From positions 992,001 to 1,056,000 of the forward strand of contig NZ_JARKMR010000001.1 of NCBI RefSeq assembly GCF_029350975.1: a DNA stretch of 64,000 bases, given 5' to 3'. Position 1 is the stretch's first letter. Each line of letters starts with the position of its first letter. Source of the DNA: Maribacter zhoushanensis. Its GTDB lineage: Bacteria; Bacteroidota; Bacteroidia; Flavobacteriales; Flavobacteriaceae. The notes under the pieces are model-generated. The model worked only from the letters and a program-made list of their open reading frames with translations. It was not told the DNA's origin and made no database searches. Below, in pieces: positions 1 to 10,366 of this stretch. Made by a program: the position numbers and the translations under genes.

Positions 1-275
1 TTTGCTTCAGTGTTATCATCAAAGCTAATGTATAAATCAACTTTTTCTAATAGATCACCATCTTCATAATCTTGCTCTTCAAAAGTAAAGCCAAATGTAG
101 TAGAGGTGTCGAATCTATCGAATATACCGTCAGATTCAATTGTTCTTAAAACAGCACCTCTAGTAGTTTCTGCAAAGACTTCATCAATAACTTTGCCACC
201 GTCGTCATCACATGATGTTATTAGTAGCGAGGAAACACCTATAATAGCGCCTAATATTTTATTGTTTATTTTCAT
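1..275 (-). CDS. Lipoprotein of a SusC/SusD locus, 3' end off window
   Basis: Reading leftward from the ATG at 275, the protein begins MKINNKILGAIIGVSSLLIT followed by SC, a signal peptide with lipobox and acceptor Cys22, then an Asp-rich linker. About 91 residues are in the window and the frame is open to the left edge. It follows susD by 11 nt, so it is probably co-transcribed with it. Third genes of this kind in SusCD operons often encode accessory surface lipoproteins that bind the same substrate, but no fold can be named from the visible part. Only the signal peptide and position are seen; the role is inferred. Confidence 0.75.
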   Translation of the reverse strand, partial: MKINNKILGAIIGVSSLLITSCDDDGGKVIDEVFAETTRGAVLRTIESDGIFDRFDTSTTFGFTFEEQDYEDGDLLEKVDLYISFDDNTEA

Positions 276-286
276 TTTCTTAATTT

Positions 287-1963
287 TTAGTTAGCAGATG
301 GGAAAGCTGGTCCAGCTGGATTAGTATCCCAAAATACTTGAGTTGATAAATCAGATTTCTGCGAAACATTCGGGTTTGTAATAACCTCTGTCTGAGGATA
401 TAAAAATGATCTTGGAAATGAACCTGGATTTAGTTCCCAGTTAGGAGCTAATGTTGTAGGGAAGCCTGTTCTTCTGTAATAGTTAAAGGCTTCAACACCA
501 CCACCATAAAGTGCGATCCAGTACTGTTCAGATAAAATGTTAGTTTGGTCATCTCCTGTAGCAGCTAAATAATCGGCAACTGTATCATCTATATAGGTAG
601 TAACTTCAGTTTCTGTCGGAGCTACAGATAAATCTGCATTAGAATCTAAAGAACCAAAACTTTGAACTTTAGCAATTGACTTTGTCATAGCAGACTCTAA
701 AAATGTCGCTTTCTCTGCTGCTGAAGTAGCCATTTCTGCTTGCCAGAAATCAACATATGAAGCAAGGATGATTGGCTCAATACCTCCGCCTCCGCCACCT
801 AGGCCAAGACCAACAACATCAAAGCTGTTATCATCAAAACGTCCTGCTGCAGGATATACGCCAGCTGCAGTTTTTTGGAAACCATCTGGTGGGCCTCCTT
901 CATTATTTCCATGAGATCTTCCCCAGTATCCATCATCCACTGAACAATAAACAAAACCATCGTAATGTACTGGTGGAGTAGCTAGTGAACAGGCAAGTAA
1001 CTCTTCATTTGGTGCTACACCTTCTGCTCCAGGTGTTTCAGCTTCTTGTCGATAGAAATAATATCTAATTCTAGGATCTTCTCTTTTCAACATGTTATTC
1101 ATTAACCAGTTGTTCTGATAAAGGTTAGCTCCACTACTAGTGTAGTCATCATTATAATCAGGGTGACGTGTATCTGGTTGTAATTCTCTAGTACCATACT
1201 GCCATTGAAAATCATCTGCTGTTTCTGCAATGTAGTCACCACCTGCAATAATTGAACTAAAAGTACTTGAGTCACCAGTGGTAACAGCAGCTTTTAATCT
1301 GATAGTGTTAATTAATTTTATCCAGTTTTCAGTGTCACCACCATAGAAAAAATCTTCACCACCTTGTGTAGCCGGGTCAGCAGCGAACAATGCTTCCGCC
1401 TCGGTCAATAACGCCAGTGCACCTGTATAAACATCTTCCCCATCATCTAACATTGGAGCAGGAAATTCGACAGGATTACCTGCTTGACTTAAAGTAGCTT
1501 TTCCTAAATAATCTGTAACAAGTAAAAGCATGTGTGCTTTTAAAGTTTGACCAACTGCAATGTGGAAACTATAGTCAGTATCACTTGAAGCATCAATGGT
1601 TTTTAGGTTGTCTACGTTAGGGAAAATACCTAGGTCTACATCGTTAGTAAATACATCATCGTTTCCATCTGTACTACTATAAAGACGTTCCCAAATGTCA
1701 TCAAAAGTATCACCTGGGTAAGTATTAAAATAGTTACGACCGTTCATATAATCGATACGAGTTAATTCAGAACCAATATCATTTATAGTGTACATATTGG
1801 CTACATATGCAAGTTGAATTGAATTCAACAATAAATTAGGGTCTGCTTGGTCAGCAGCAAGATCGTTAGGGCTAGTCCTAAGATCTAGGTCTGTTGTTTC
1901 ACAAGAGTTTAATAGCACTCCTGCGGTAAAAACAACGGTTATATATTTAATTATTTTTTTCAT
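287..1963 (-). CDS. SusD/RagB-type outer-membrane nutrient-binding lipoprotein
   Basis: A protein of 558 residues, exported as a lipoprotein: MKKIIKYITVVFTAGVLLNS then Cys21. I chose the ATG at 1963 because the upstream in-frame ATG (1990) would put nine residues ahead of the signal peptide. After the signal come the NDL/LLLNSIQLAYVAN region and the long helical body typical of the SusD-like group that handles non-starch ligands (SusD_2-like families). SusD proteins form the lid over the SusC channel and catch glycans or peptides at the cell surface. It lies 30 nt downstream of the susC homolog in the same direction. There are no glycoside hydrolases in view, so the substrate cannot be guessed. 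Confidence 0.9.
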   Translation of the reverse strand: MKKIIKYITVVFTAGVLLNSCETTDLDLRTSPNDLAADQADPNLLLNSIQLAYVANMYTINDIGSELTRIDYMNGRNYFNTYPGDTFDDIWERLYSSTDGNDDVFTNDVDLGIFPNVDNLKTIDASSDTDYSFHIAVGQTLKAHMLLLVTDYLGKATLSQAGNPVEFPAPMLDDGEDVYTGALALLTEAEALFAADPATQGGEDFFYGGDTENWIKLINTIRLKAAVTTGDSSTFSSIIAGGDYIAETADDFQWQYGTRELQPDTRHPDYNDDYTSSGANLYQNNWLMNNMLKREDPRIRYYFYRQEAETPGAEGVAPNEELLACSLATPPVHYDGFVYCSVDDGYWGRSHGNNEGGPPDGFQKTAAGVYPAAGRFDDNSFDVVGLGLGGGGGGIEPIILASYVDFWQAEMATSAAEKATFLESAMTKSIAKVQSFGSLDSNADLSVAPTETEVTTYIDDTVADYLAATGDDQTNILSEQYWIALYGGGVEAFNYYRRTGFPTTLAPNWELNPGSFPRSFLYPQTEVITNPNVSQKSDLSTQVFWDTNPAGPAFPSAN

Positions 1964-1993
1964 AATATTTCTATTAATTAAGATTAGCAATTT

Positions 1994-4900
1994 TTAAAAG
2001 GTTGCTTTGATACTAACTCCATATCTTCTAGAACTTGGACCGTTAATAAAGTCAAAACCTTGTGAGTTACCTACACCTGCACCTTGAATGTTAGGGTCAA
2101 AATTAGCACCCTCTGGTGTGTTGTAAGCATCAAACCATAAGTTGAAACCTTGAGCGGTTATCGTCAATGAACCAAAAGGAGTTCTTTCTAAAGCTTTCGC
2201 CGGGAAAGTATATCCTAATGATAGTTCTTGTAAACGAACAACAGAAGCATCATAAACTTTTAATTCAGTTGGGCCGAATAATATATTGTTGAAGTAGTAA
2301 GTAGAGTTGTTGATCTGCTTATTATTTACTTCACCAGTACTTTGAGAAACACCTGGTAGAATATATGTATTTTCTCTATCTAAAGTTTCAGTTATTAAAC
2401 CTCTACCTAATAAGGTACCAATTGTGTTAGAAACAATATCACCACCTTTTGTATGACTAATTTGAAATCCTAAATTCCAATTCTTATAAGAAAGAGAGTT
2501 TATAATGTTCATGATATAGTCAGGGTTTGGATTACCGATTACAGGAACGTTGCCATCCGCATCAATTTCAGTAGTAACATAATCACCACCATCATCAATT
2601 AAGAAGTTACCATCTGCATCTCTTGCAATTGCATCACCTACTATAACACCTAGCTGCTCGCCTTTAATTGCTGCATTACCACCTACTGATAAAGTTGAAC
2701 TACCAGCATAAATAATAATATCCTGCTCTTGCTCTGTTACAATAAATTTGTTTTTAGTAAAATTCGCTCTAGTATTCCAGTTGAAACCACTTGGTTCGTC
2801 ACTTCTTATCCAATCAACACCTAAGTCAATTTCAATACCATCACCTTCTATTTTACCAACATTACTTTGTGTGAACGTAAAACCTGTTGATGGTGCAAGA
2901 GGTTCTCTTACAATAAGATCTTTTGTAGTTCTATCAAAATATGTGAAATCTAAAGAAACTCTGTTGCTAAAGAATTTAGATTCAAAACCAACTTCAAATT
3001 CAGAAAGAAGCTCAGGCTTTAAATCAGGATTTGCTTTAAAACCAGCAACTTGGTTAGTTGTAACCTCTCCACCTTCACCAAAAACTTGTGTGTTTTGTTC
3101 AACAACACTTATAGTTGGGTAGGCTGTAGGGAAAGTTGCAGACTGACCTAAACCAGCTCTTAATTTTAAGAAATTAAGCCCTTTTTCTGATTTAATACCA
3201 GGCCAAGCAGCAGTAGGCAAGAAAGATGCACTTGCACTTGGATACGTTTGGCTATTATTCTCAGTAGTAAGGTTAGATACCCAGTCAGTTCTAGTAGAAG
3301 CCGTAAAGAATAACATGTTGTCATAATCTAAAGTAACTTGTCCTAAAAGACCTGCAATATTTCTTTTTTCAGTATACTGAATTGGAGATTGGTTTTCGTA
3401 GTTAAAATGTCTTTGAATATCAAAAACAATCTGTCCTGTACTAGCAACACCAGACTGGTCAAAAGTAGTTGAACGTGTAGTTCCACCAACATTAAATGTC
3501 AATCCTAGTTTTTCAGATAAATCATAGTTACCATTTAATGCTAAATAATGATCCCAAATAGTATTGTTGTTGTCATATGTATTTAAGAAACCAAAAATGG
3601 CATCTGTAAAGTTTACACCACCTTTGTTAGAATATTGTTCATTTCTTTCATTGTAATAATCTAGACCTGCTCTGTAGGTCATGTTAAGATTATCGTTAAT
3701 GTCATATTGTACGGCAGCATTCCAGAAAACACGTGTCGTCAATTGAGAATACTTTACATTGTTCTCAGTCCAACGTGGGTTAATAATGTCATTACCATTT
3801 CTATAGTATACACTAGATCCATCAATAGGATTTTCATAAGGTAAACCTAATAAGTCAACACTTCTTGGTGTAAAATAAATATTACCGAAGATAGAAAGAC
3901 CTGTTGTACCGTTACCTTCACTTGCTGCAATTGGAGGCGAGCTGTAATCAGTTCTAGAGTAGTTCATAGCACCAGATACAGTGAATCTGTTAGATAGTTT
4001 AGATCTACCACCAATAGATACATTTGCTCTTGTTAATCCGTTTCCAGGTACAAAAGATTCATCATCTAAATAACCAAAGTTAGCATTGAACGTAGTGTTT
4101 CCATCTTCAGAAGCACCGTTAATGTTAACAGATGTAGAACTAACCGATCCAGGCTTAAAATAATCTTCTACAGAATCATAAGGTTTCCAATCATATCTTG
4201 CACCTTGTAATTCAGGAAATGCTTCTCTAGTAGAAGCTACTGAAGTACTACTATATGGGTGTTCTAAAGTACCGTTCTCGTCAATAGATGCTTGTCTTGC
4301 CCATCCAGAAAGTCCGCTTTCTTCAAAACTAGGACCCCAGTTACTAAAGAACCAACCAAATGCTTGATCAAAACCATTACCGTATTCATCTTGGTAATCT
4401 GGTAAAGAAGCAAATTCGTTAACAAAGTAAGATTGGTTTACAGTAATTTCAGTTTTCTTTTTACCACCAACAGCAGAACCTGCTTTAGTTGTAATAAGGA
4501 TTACACCGTTTTTACCTTGAGAACCATAAAGTGTTGCTGCTGCAAGACCTTTTAATACTTCAATTTTTGCAATGTTGTTTGGATCTAAATCTAAAAATCT
4601 AGAAGAACCAGTGTTACCTGTTAAGAAGTTAGAACTGCTACCGTTGGTAGACTGAGTGTTAGAATCACTACTAAAAGGAACACCATCAACAACAAAAAGA
4701 GCTTGGTTACTTCCGCTAAAGGAACTTAAACCCCTTACTACAACGTTAGTTGCAGATCCAGACATACCACCTGCAGATGTTATCTGTACACCAGATGCTT
4801 TACCTGATAATACACGAGCGACATCACCTTCGGCACGAGATTCTAAATCTTCTTCATCTACAGATGATACTGCAAATCCTAAAGCTTTTTTCTCACGTTT

Positions 4901-5236
4901 AATACCTTGAGCGGTAACAACCACTTCTTCAAGTGCTTGAGCATCTTCTTCCATCTGTACGCTTACTGTGCTACCGGCACCAACCGATTTTCTCACAGCT
5001 TTCTGACCGATGTAAGTAAATAATAATGTTTCGCCTTGTGAGGCCATAATAGAATAGTTACCATCAAAATCAGTTTGTGTACCAGTAGTGGTACCTTCAA
5101 CTACAATGTTAACCCCGGGCAAAGGTAGCCCTCCCTGATCAGTAACCGTACCGGAAACTGTTTTTTGCTGTGCAAAAGAAATATGCACAACTAACGCTAA
5201 AAGTAGCGTTAACAATCCATTTAGTTTTGTTCTCAT
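1994..5236 (-). CDS. SusC/RagA-type TonB-dependent outer-membrane transporter
   Basis: 1080 residues from the ATG at 5236, which directly starts the signal peptide (MRTKLNGLLTLLLALVVHIS, cleavage near FA-Q); the longer frame from 5266 adds ten unlikely residues. Order: signal peptide 1-22, carboxypeptidase-regulatory-like domain about 25-110 (VSGTVTDQGGLPLPGVNI), plug about 115-260 (RVLSGKASGVQI, VVVRGLSS), then a large beta-barrel ending in a terminal Phe (SIKATF) as expected for barrel assembly. SusC proteins import ligands captured by the SusD partner, using energy from TonB. It is the first gene of a leftward operon with susD and a lipoprotein. It diverges from rpsL, with a 399-nt gap in between. 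Confidence 0.95.
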   Translation of the reverse strand: MRTKLNGLLTLLLALVVHISFAQQKTVSGTVTDQGGLPLPGVNIVVEGTTTGTQTDFDGNYSIMASQGETLLFTYIGQKAVRKSVGAGSTVSVQMEEDAQALEEVVVTAQGIKREKKALGFAVSSVDEEDLESRAEGDVARVLSGKASGVQITSAGGMSGSATNVVVRGLSSFSGSNQALFVVDGVPFSSDSNTQSTNGSSSNFLTGNTGSSRFLDLDPNNIAKIEVLKGLAAATLYGSQGKNGVILITTKAGSAVGGKKKTEITVNQSYFVNEFASLPDYQDEYGNGFDQAFGWFFSNWGPSFEESGLSGWARQASIDENGTLEHPYSSTSVASTREAFPELQGARYDWKPYDSVEDYFKPGSVSSTSVNINGASEDGNTTFNANFGYLDDESFVPGNGLTRANVSIGGRSKLSNRFTVSGAMNYSRTDYSSPPIAASEGNGTTGLSIFGNIYFTPRSVDLLGLPYENPIDGSSVYYRNGNDIINPRWTENNVKYSQLTTRVFWNAAVQYDINDNLNMTYRAGLDYYNERNEQYSNKGGVNFTDAIFGFLNTYDNNNTIWDHYLALNGNYDLSEKLGLTFNVGGTTRSTTFDQSGVASTGQIVFDIQRHFNYENQSPIQYTEKRNIAGLLGQVTLDYDNMLFFTASTRTDWVSNLTTENNSQTYPSASASFLPTAAWPGIKSEKGLNFLKLRAGLGQSATFPTAYPTISVVEQNTQVFGEGGEVTTNQVAGFKANPDLKPELLSEFEVGFESKFFSNRVSLDFTYFDRTTKDLIVREPLAPSTGFTFTQSNVGKIEGDGIEIDLGVDWIRSDEPSGFNWNTRANFTKNKFIVTEQEQDIIIYAGSSTLSVGGNAAIKGEQLGVIVGDAIARDADGNFLIDDGGDYVTTEIDADGNVPVIGNPNPDYIMNIINSLSYKNWNLGFQISHTKGGDIVSNTIGTLLGRGLITETLDRENTYILPGVSQSTGEVNNKQINNSTYYFNNILFGPTELKVYDASVVRLQELSLGYTFPAKALERTPFGSLTITAQGFNLWFDAYNTPEGANFDPNIQGAGVGNSQGFDFINGPSSRRYGVSIKATF

Positions 5237-5564
5237 TTTTAAATTATTTGAATTAGCTAGCGACAAACTTCACAATAATGTGTTAATAATGCAAGATAAT
5301 TTTAATAAAACTTTAAGACCTTGAGGTAAAATTAGGAGTTACAGATTAAACACGATCCATATTTAAAGTTATATAATTCAGCATGGTTTTTTTTGTCATA
5401 TTCGCAATTCTTCAAAAAAACTCAGAAAAACCTGCGTTTTATTCAGATCGAAAATTGTATGGGTTTTGCTAGTATATTTTGTTAATGTTGGGATATTTTA
5501 ACAAGCTCATTTTTAATTGAAAAACGGACTATTTGAAAAAAAATAAAAATAAATGCGTAAGGGT
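5237..5564. other. AT-rich divergent intergenic region, no gene seen
   Basis: This stretch separates the leftward susC start from the rightward rpsL promoter. It is strongly AT-rich and has no open frame that looks coding. I searched the minus strand for a TAnnTTTG box that could serve susC and found no exact match, so the susC promoter is not assigned. Nothing else recognisable is present. Confidence 0.6.
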
Positions 5565-5594
5565 TTGAATTATAATGAAATATTACTACATTTG
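5565..5594 (+). promoter_or_regulatory. Bacteroidota-type promoter of the ribosomal operon
   Basis: TTG at 5565-5567, a 19-nt spacer and TACATTTG at 5587-5594 match the Bacteroidota sigma factor consensus (TTG, N19, TAnnTTTG). The predicted transcription start, around 5600, leaves a leader of about 35 nt before rpsL. This is the only full consensus promoter I could place for the operon, so it probably drives rpsL through rplQ. Confidence 0.8.
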
Positions 5595-5635
5595 CCGACC
5601 CTTAAAGTAGGGGTAATTTTTATATATTATATAGT

Positions 5636-6010
5636 ATGCCAACAATATCACAATTAGTACGAATAGGAAGAGAGACGATTACTAAGAAGAGTAAATCGGC
5701 TGCTTTGGATTCGTGTCCTCAAAGAAGGGGTGTTTGTACACGTGTTTATACTACCACGCCTAAGAAGCCGAACTCAGCTATGAGAAAAGTAGCAAGGGTA
5801 AGGTTAACGAACGGTAAGGAAGTGAATGCTTACATTCCAGGAGAGGGTCACAATCTTCAAGAGCACTCGATAGTATTAGTAAGAGGCGGAAGAGTTAAAG
5901 ATTTACCAGGGGTAAGGTATCATATTGTACGTGGTGCATTGGACACAGCAGGTGTGGCCGGTAGAACACAACGTAGATCTAAGTATGGTGCAAAACGCCC
6001 TAAGAAGTAA
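5636..6010 (+). CDS. rpsL: 30S ribosomal protein S12
   Basis: A 124-residue protein of normal length for S12, the decoding-centre protein of the small subunit. The signature [18 protein letters not shown] is present, with Pro42 and Lys43, the residue whose change gives streptomycin resistance in E. coli; here it is the sensitive type. The second decoding loop [14 protein letters not shown] is also intact. It is the first gene of the long translation operon, about 40 nt after a consensus promoter, with rpsG 23 nt downstream. Confidence 0.99.
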   Translation: MPTISQLVRIGRETITKKSKSAALDSCPQRRGVCTRVYTTTPKKPNSAMRKVARVRLTNGKEVNAYIPGEGHNLQEHSIVLVRGGRVKDLPGVRYHIVRGALDTAGVAGRTQRRSKYGAKRPKK

Positions 6011-6033
6011 TTAAACTTGTTTAAAAAGAAGTA

Positions 6034-6510
6034 ATGAGAAAAAGACAGGCAAAGAAAAGACCGCTTTTACCGGATCCAAGATTTAACGATCAGTTGGTGA
6101 CACGTTTCGTCAATATGATGATGTGGGATGGTAAAAAATCAGTTGCTTTTGGTGTTTTTTACGATGCAATTGATATCGTAGATGCTAAGAAGACTGATGA
6201 TGAGAAGACAGCTTTAGAGCTTTGGAAAGATGCATTAAGTAATGTAATGCCTCACGTAGAAGTAAGAAGTAGAAGAGTTGGTGGTGCAACATTTCAGATT
6301 CCAATGCAAATTAGACCAGACCGTAAGATATCAACAGCTATGAAGTGGTTGATTAGTTATGCTAGAAAGCGTAATGAAAAAGGTATGGCTCAAAAATTGG
6401 CTGGTGAAATTTTGGCTGCGGCAAAAGAAGAAGGTGCTGCGGTTAAGAAAAGGGTTGATACGCACAAGATGGCTGAAGCAAACAAAGCATTTTCGCACTT
6501 TAGATTCTAA
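6034..6510 (+). CDS. rpsG: 30S ribosomal protein S7
   Basis: 158 residues, the usual S7 length. S7 nucleates assembly of the 30S head and contacts the E-site tRNA. Visible signatures are the N-terminal [15 protein letters not shown], the [16 protein letters not shown] segment and the C-terminal [15 protein letters not shown]. It lies between rpsL and fusA (6 nt gap), the classical str order. Unlike in E. coli, no tuf gene follows fusA in this window. Confidence 0.99.
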   Translation: MRKRQAKKRPLLPDPRFNDQLVTRFVNMMMWDGKKSVAFGVFYDAIDIVDAKKTDDEKTALELWKDALSNVMPHVEVRSRRVGGATFQIPMQIRPDRKISTAMKWLISYARKRNEKGMAQKLAGEILAAAKEEGAAVKKRVDTHKMAEANKAFSHFRF

Positions 6511-6516
6511 GTAGAC

Positions 6517-8649
6517 ATGGCAAGAGATTTAAAATATACAAGAAATATAGGTATTGCTGCGCATATTGATGCTGGTAAGACTACGACTACAGAGCGTATA
6601 CTTTTTTATACGGGTGTTAGTCATAAAATAGGTGAGGTTCATGATGGTGCTGCTACTATGGACTGGATGGAGCAAGAGCAGGAAAGAGGTATTACTATTA
6701 CTTCTGCTGCTACTACATGTACGTGGAAGTTTCCTTTGGAGAATGCGCAAGAATTGCCTGATACAAAGGATTATCACTTTAATATAATAGATACTCCGGG
6801 TCACGTTGATTTTACCGTAGAGGTGAATCGTTCTTTACGTGTATTGGATGGTTTGGTCTTTTTGTTTAGTGCTGTTGATGGTGTTGAGCCTCAATCAGAG
6901 ACTAACTGGAGATTGGCTGATAACTATAAGGTTCCGAGGATAGGTTTCGTGAACAAAATGGATCGTCAAGGTTCTAATTTCCTTATGGTTTGTAAACAAG
7001 TTAAGGAGATGTTAGGTTCAAATGCTGTGCCAATTGTACTTCCTATCGGTGATGAAGCTGATTTTAGAGGTATTGTTGATTTGGCAAAGAATAGAGCAAT
7101 TGTTTGGCATGATGAAGGATTCGGTTCTACATTTGATGTAATTGATATTCCTGAAGAAATGAAAGCTGAAGTTAAGGAGTACAGAGCTGCCTTGATAGAA
7201 GCTGTTGCTGAATATGATGAAGAGTTGATGGAGAAGTTCTTTGAGGACGAGGATTCTATCACAGAAGAAGAGGTGCATGCTGCATTAAGAGCTGCGGTTA
7301 TGGATCGTGCAATCATTCCTATGATTTGTGGTTCTTCATTTAAGAATAAAGGTGTTCAGTTTTTATTGGATGCTGTTTGTAGATATTTGCCTTCTCCTGT
7401 GGATAAGGATGATATTGAGGGTACTAACCCAGATACAGGTGCTGTTGAAAAACGTAAGCCTAATGTAAAAGAGCCTTTTTCGGCTTTAGCATTTAAGATT
7501 GCTACTGATCCTTTTGTAGGTAGATTGGCATTCTTTAGAACATATTCTGGTCGTTTAGATGCTGGTTCTTATATATTGAACAATCGTTCAGGTAAAAAAG
7601 AGCGTATCTCTCGTATTTACCAAATGCACTCTAATAAACAAAACGCTATCGATTTTATCGAAGCAGGAGATATTGGTGCAGCTGTAGGTTTTAAGGATAT
7701 CAAGACTGGTGATACTATGTCTGATGAAAAGCATCCAATTGTTTTGGAAAGTATGGACTTCCCGGAACCAGTAATTGGTATTGCTGTAGAGCCTAAGACA
7801 AAAGCTGATGTTGATAAATTAGGTATGGCTTTAGGTAAATTAGCTGAAGAGGATCCTACATTTACTGTAAGAACTGATGAGGCTTCAGGTCAAACTATTA
7901 TATCTGGTATGGGTGAGCTTCACTTAGATATTATTGTTGATCGTTTAAAGAGGGAATTTAAAGTAGAGGTAAGTCAAGGTGAGCCTCAGGTTGAATATAA
8001 AGAAGCTTTAACTAAAACTGCTGGTCATAGAGAGACTTATAAAAAGCAATCTGGTGGTCGTGGTAAGTTTGGTGATATTGTATTTGAAATGGGTCCTGCT
8101 GATGAGGATTTCGAAGGAGAAGGGTTGCAATTTGTCGATGAGATAAAAGGTGGTCGTATACCTAAAGAATTTATACCATCTGTAGAAAAAGGATTTAAGG
8201 TAGCAATGCAAAATGGTCCTTTAGCTGGTTATGAAATGGATAGAATGAAAGTGGTTCTTAAGGATGGTTCTTTCCACCCTGTGGATTCAGATGCTCTTTC
8301 TTTCGAATTAGCTGCTAAAATGGGTTATAAAGCTGCTGGTAAAGCTGCTGGTGCCGTTATTATGGAGCCAATTATGAAATTAGAAGTTATTACTCCTGAA
8401 GAAAACATGGGTGATATCGTTGGAGATTTAAATAGACGTAGAGGTACTATCGGTGATATGAGTGATAGGGCTGGAGCGAAAGTTGTTAAAGGTACAGTTC
8501 CATTATCTGAAATGTTCGGATATGTTACTTCTCTTAGAACATTATCTTCAGGTCGTGCTACTTCAACCATGGAATTTTCACACTATGCAGAAACTCCTTC
8601 TAATATTTCAGAAGAAGTAATCAAAGCAGCAAAAGGTATAACAGCATAA
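6517..8649 (+). CDS. fusA: Translation elongation factor G
   Basis: 710 residues. EF-G is the GTPase that translocates tRNA and mRNA on the ribosome. The P-loop [15 protein letters not shown], switch [14 protein letters not shown] and the NKMD guanine-specificity motif are all present, as are the later beta-barrel domain and the C-terminal domains IV and V ([18 protein letters not shown]). Start ATG 6517 is 6 nt after rpsG. It is followed after only 9 nt by rpsJ, so the str and S10 gene blocks are physically joined. Confidence 0.99.
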   Translation: MARDLKYTRNIGIAAHIDAGKTTTTERILFYTGVSHKIGEVHDGAATMDWMEQEQERGITITSAATTCTWKFPLENAQELPDTKDYHFNIIDTPGHVDFTVEVNRSLRVLDGLVFLFSAVDGVEPQSETNWRLADNYKVPRIGFVNKMDRQGSNFLMVCKQVKEMLGSNAVPIVLPIGDEADFRGIVDLAKNRAIVWHDEGFGSTFDVIDIPEEMKAEVKEYRAALIEAVAEYDEELMEKFFEDEDSITEEEVHAALRAAVMDRAIIPMICGSSFKNKGVQFLLDAVCRYLPSPVDKDDIEGTNPDTGAVEKRKPNVKEPFSALAFKIATDPFVGRLAFFRTYSGRLDAGSYILNNRSGKKERISRIYQMHSNKQNAIDFIEAGDIGAAVGFKDIKTGDTMSDEKHPIVLESMDFPEPVIGIAVEPKTKADVDKLGMALGKLAEEDPTFTVRTDEASGQTIISGMGELHLDIIVDRLKREFKVEVSQGEPQVEYKEALTKTAGHRETYKKQSGGRGKFGDIVFEMGPADEDFEGEGLQFVDEIKGGRIPKEFIPSVEKGFKVAMQNGPLAGYEMDRMKVVLKDGSFHPVDSDALSFELAAKMGYKAAGKAAGAVIMEPIMKLEVITPEENMGDIVGDLNRRRGTIGDMSDRAGAKVVKGTVPLSEMFGYVTSLRTLSSGRATSTMEFSHYAETPSNISEEVIKAAKGITA

Positions 8650-8658
8650 ATTTAGGAC

Positions 8659-8964
8659 ATGAGTCAGAAAATTAGAATAAAACTAAAATCTTACGATCAC
8701 AATTTGGTGGATAAGTCTGCTGAGAAAATCGTAAAAACGGTAAAGACTACCGGTGCTGTTGTAACAGGGCCAATTCCTTTACCAACACATAAAAAAATAT
8801 TTACAGTTTTGCGTTCACCGCACGTAAATAAGAAGTCTAGAGAGCAGTTCCAATTAAGTTCTTACAAGAGATTGTTGGATATCTATAGCTCTTCATCTAA
8901 AACTATTGATGCACTTATGAAGTTAGAGCTTCCAAGTGGTGTTGAAGTAGAGATTAAGGTGTAA
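8659..8964 (+). CDS. rpsJ: 30S ribosomal protein S10
   Basis: 101 residues, a normal S10 (NusE), which is both a 30S head protein and a partner of NusB in transcription antitermination. It starts [20 protein letters not shown] and carries the [20 protein letters not shown] core. In many bacteria S10 opens the operon that follows with L3, L4, L23 and L2. The same order is kept here, but a 143-nt gap with paired hairpins separates it from rplC. Confidence 0.98.
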   Translation: MSQKIRIKLKSYDHNLVDKSAEKIVKTVKTTGAVVTGPIPLPTHKKIFTVLRSPHVNKKSREQFQLSSYKRLLDIYSSSSKTIDALMKLELPSGVEVEIKV

Positions 8965-8970
8965 TTTCTT

Positions 8971-8992
8971 TCTAATCCTTCATAGGGTTAGG
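8971..8992 (+). promoter_or_regulatory. Hairpin in the rpsJ-rplC gap
   Basis: CTAATCC at 8972-8978 pairs with GGGTTAG at 8985-8991 (seven pairs, one of them G-U) around a six-base loop, with an extra U-G closing pair. It begins 7 nt after the rpsJ stop codon and precedes the attenuator-like element. With the G-rich stretch to about 9027 it could be the sensing part of a leader, but that is inference. Confidence 0.5.
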
Positions 8993-9028
8993 TAACATGT
9001 CCTGAGCTGCGTGCGAGGGAAAAACGGA

Positions 9029-9068
9029 AAAATAATTTAGGGTTAAATTATTTTGACCCTATTTTTTT
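9029..9068 (+). promoter_or_regulatory. Attenuator-like element (alternative hairpins) before rplC
   Basis: Two exclusive stems can be drawn. Terminator form: TAGGGTTAAA at 9038-9047 pairs with TTTTGACCCTA at 9052-9061 (ten pairs, one G-U) around a TTAT loop, followed at once by seven T at 9062-9068. Alternative form: 9029-9039 pairs with 9044-9054 in an eleven-pair, A/T-only stem around GGGT. A terminator inside an operon just before L3-L4 suggests transcription attenuation. In E. coli, L4 controls this operon by attenuation in a leader upstream of rpsJ; the position here is different. Confidence 0.65.
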
Positions 9069-9107
9069 GAAATAGAATTTAATAAGTAATAATTAATATA
9101 AATAAGT

Positions 9108-9725
9108 ATGTCTGGGTTAATAGGAAAGAAAGTAGGCATGACCAGTATTTTTGACGAGAATGGAAAAAACATTCCATGTACCGTTATACAGGCTGGACCA
9201 TGTGTAGTTACCCAAGTCAGAACCGAAGAGGTCGACGGGTATAGTGCCCTTCAACTTGGTTTCGATGACAAGGCAGAAAGTCGTGCTATTAAGGCTGAAT
9301 TGGGCCATTTTAAAAAAGCAGGTGCTTCTCCTAAGAAAAAAGTCGTTGAATTCCGAGATTTTGAAGGTGAATTTAAATTAGGTGACACTGTAGGTGTTGA
9401 TGTTTTTGCTGAAGGGCAATTCGTTGATGTTATTGGTACATCTAAAGGTAAAGGTTTTCAAGGTGTTGTAAAACGTCATGGATTCGGTGGAGTTGGTCAA
9501 GCAACTCATGGTCAGCATAACAGACTTAGAGCTCCAGGTTCTATTGGTGCTGCATCATATCCAGCAAGAGTATTTAAGGGTATGAAAATGGCCGGTAGAA
9601 TGGGTACTGATCGTGTAACGGTTCAGAATCTTAGAGTTTTAAAAGTAGTTCCAGAAAAAAATCTTTTAGTAGTAAAAGGTTGTGTTCCGGGCCATAAGAA
9701 TGCTTATGTAACCATACAAAGGTAG
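9108..9725 (+). CDS. rplC: 50S ribosomal protein L3
   Basis: 205 residues, usual length. L3 is an early-assembling 50S protein whose loop reaches the peptidyl-transferase centre. It shows the N-terminal [17 protein letters not shown] and the diagnostic loop [23 protein letters not shown] split over about residues 123-145, with the Gln and His of the methylated loop region. It starts 143 nt after rpsJ, and rplD follows after 4 nt. Its expression probably depends on read-through of the hairpin at 9038-9068. Confidence 0.98.
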   Translation: MSGLIGKKVGMTSIFDENGKNIPCTVIQAGPCVVTQVRTEEVDGYSALQLGFDDKAESRAIKAELGHFKKAGASPKKKVVEFRDFEGEFKLGDTVGVDVFAEGQFVDVIGTSKGKGFQGVVKRHGFGGVGQATHGQHNRLRAPGSIGAASYPARVFKGMKMAGRMGTDRVTVQNLRVLKVVPEKNLLVVKGCVPGHKNAYVTIQR

Positions 9726-9729
9726 AGTA

Positions 9730-10362
9730 ATGAAGATAGCAGTTTTAGATATTAAAGGAAAAGACACAGGTAGAAAGGCAAACCTTTCTGATGATGTTTT
9801 CGCTATTGAGCCTAATGATCATGCAGTTTACCTAGATGTAAAGCAGTATTTGGCTCACCAGAGACAGGGTACTCACAAAGCTAAGGAAAGAGCTGAGATC
9901 GCTGGTAGTACAAGAAAAATTAAGAAACAAAAAGGTACAGGTACTGCGAGAGCAGGTAGTATTAAATCACCGGTTTTTAGAGGTGGTGGTAGAATATTTG
10001 GCCCTAGACCAAGAGATTATAGTCAAAAGTTAAATAAAAACTTAAAGCGTTTGGCAAGAAAATCTGCATTGACTTTGAAGTCTAAAGAGAATGCGATTTT
10101 AGTTGTAGAAGACTTTGATTTTGACACTCCAAAAACTAAAGATTTTATTCAAGTTTTAAAGACTTTAGGTCTAGAGAATAAAAAGTCTTTAATAGTGTTG
10201 GGTGATTCAAATAAAGGTGTATATTTGTCTTCGCGTAATTTTAAAGGCTCAGAAGTTATAACTAACTCAGAATTAAGTACTTACAAAATTCTTCATGCTA
10301 ATAGTGTGGTATTGTTAGAAAGCTCTTTAGAAGGAATTGAATCGAATTTAAATAAACAATAA
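9730..10362 (+). CDS. rplD: 50S ribosomal protein L4
   Basis: 210 residues. L4 binds 23S rRNA and sends a loop into the exit tunnel; the loop motif [13 protein letters not shown] and the [13 protein letters not shown] segment are clear. In E. coli, L4 also represses its own operon. That makes it the leading candidate ligand, by analogy only, for the hairpin region upstream of rplC. Gaps of 4 nt on each side point to one transcript with rplC and rplW. Confidence 0.98.
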   Translation: MKIAVLDIKGKDTGRKANLSDDVFAIEPNDHAVYLDVKQYLAHQRQGTHKAKERAEIAGSTRKIKKQKGTGTARAGSIKSPVFRGGGRIFGPRPRDYSQKLNKNLKRLARKSALTLKSKENAILVVEDFDFDTPKTKDFIQVLKTLGLENKKSLIVLGDSNKGVYLSSRNFKGSEVITNSELSTYKILHANSVVLLESSLEGIESNLNKQ

Positions 10363-10366
10363 TATC

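Noticed and set aside
2748-3122. 124-codon open frame antisense to the SusC homolog
   Set aside because: It is a shadow of the strongly coding opposite frame, Ser/Pro-rich in the way that such shadows are.
9038-9068. Hairpin plus T-run as an ordinary operon end after rpsJ
   Set aside because: The S10-L3-L4 order is conserved, no consensus promoter lies between the hairpin and rplC, and a second exclusive stem overlaps it, so attenuation fits better.
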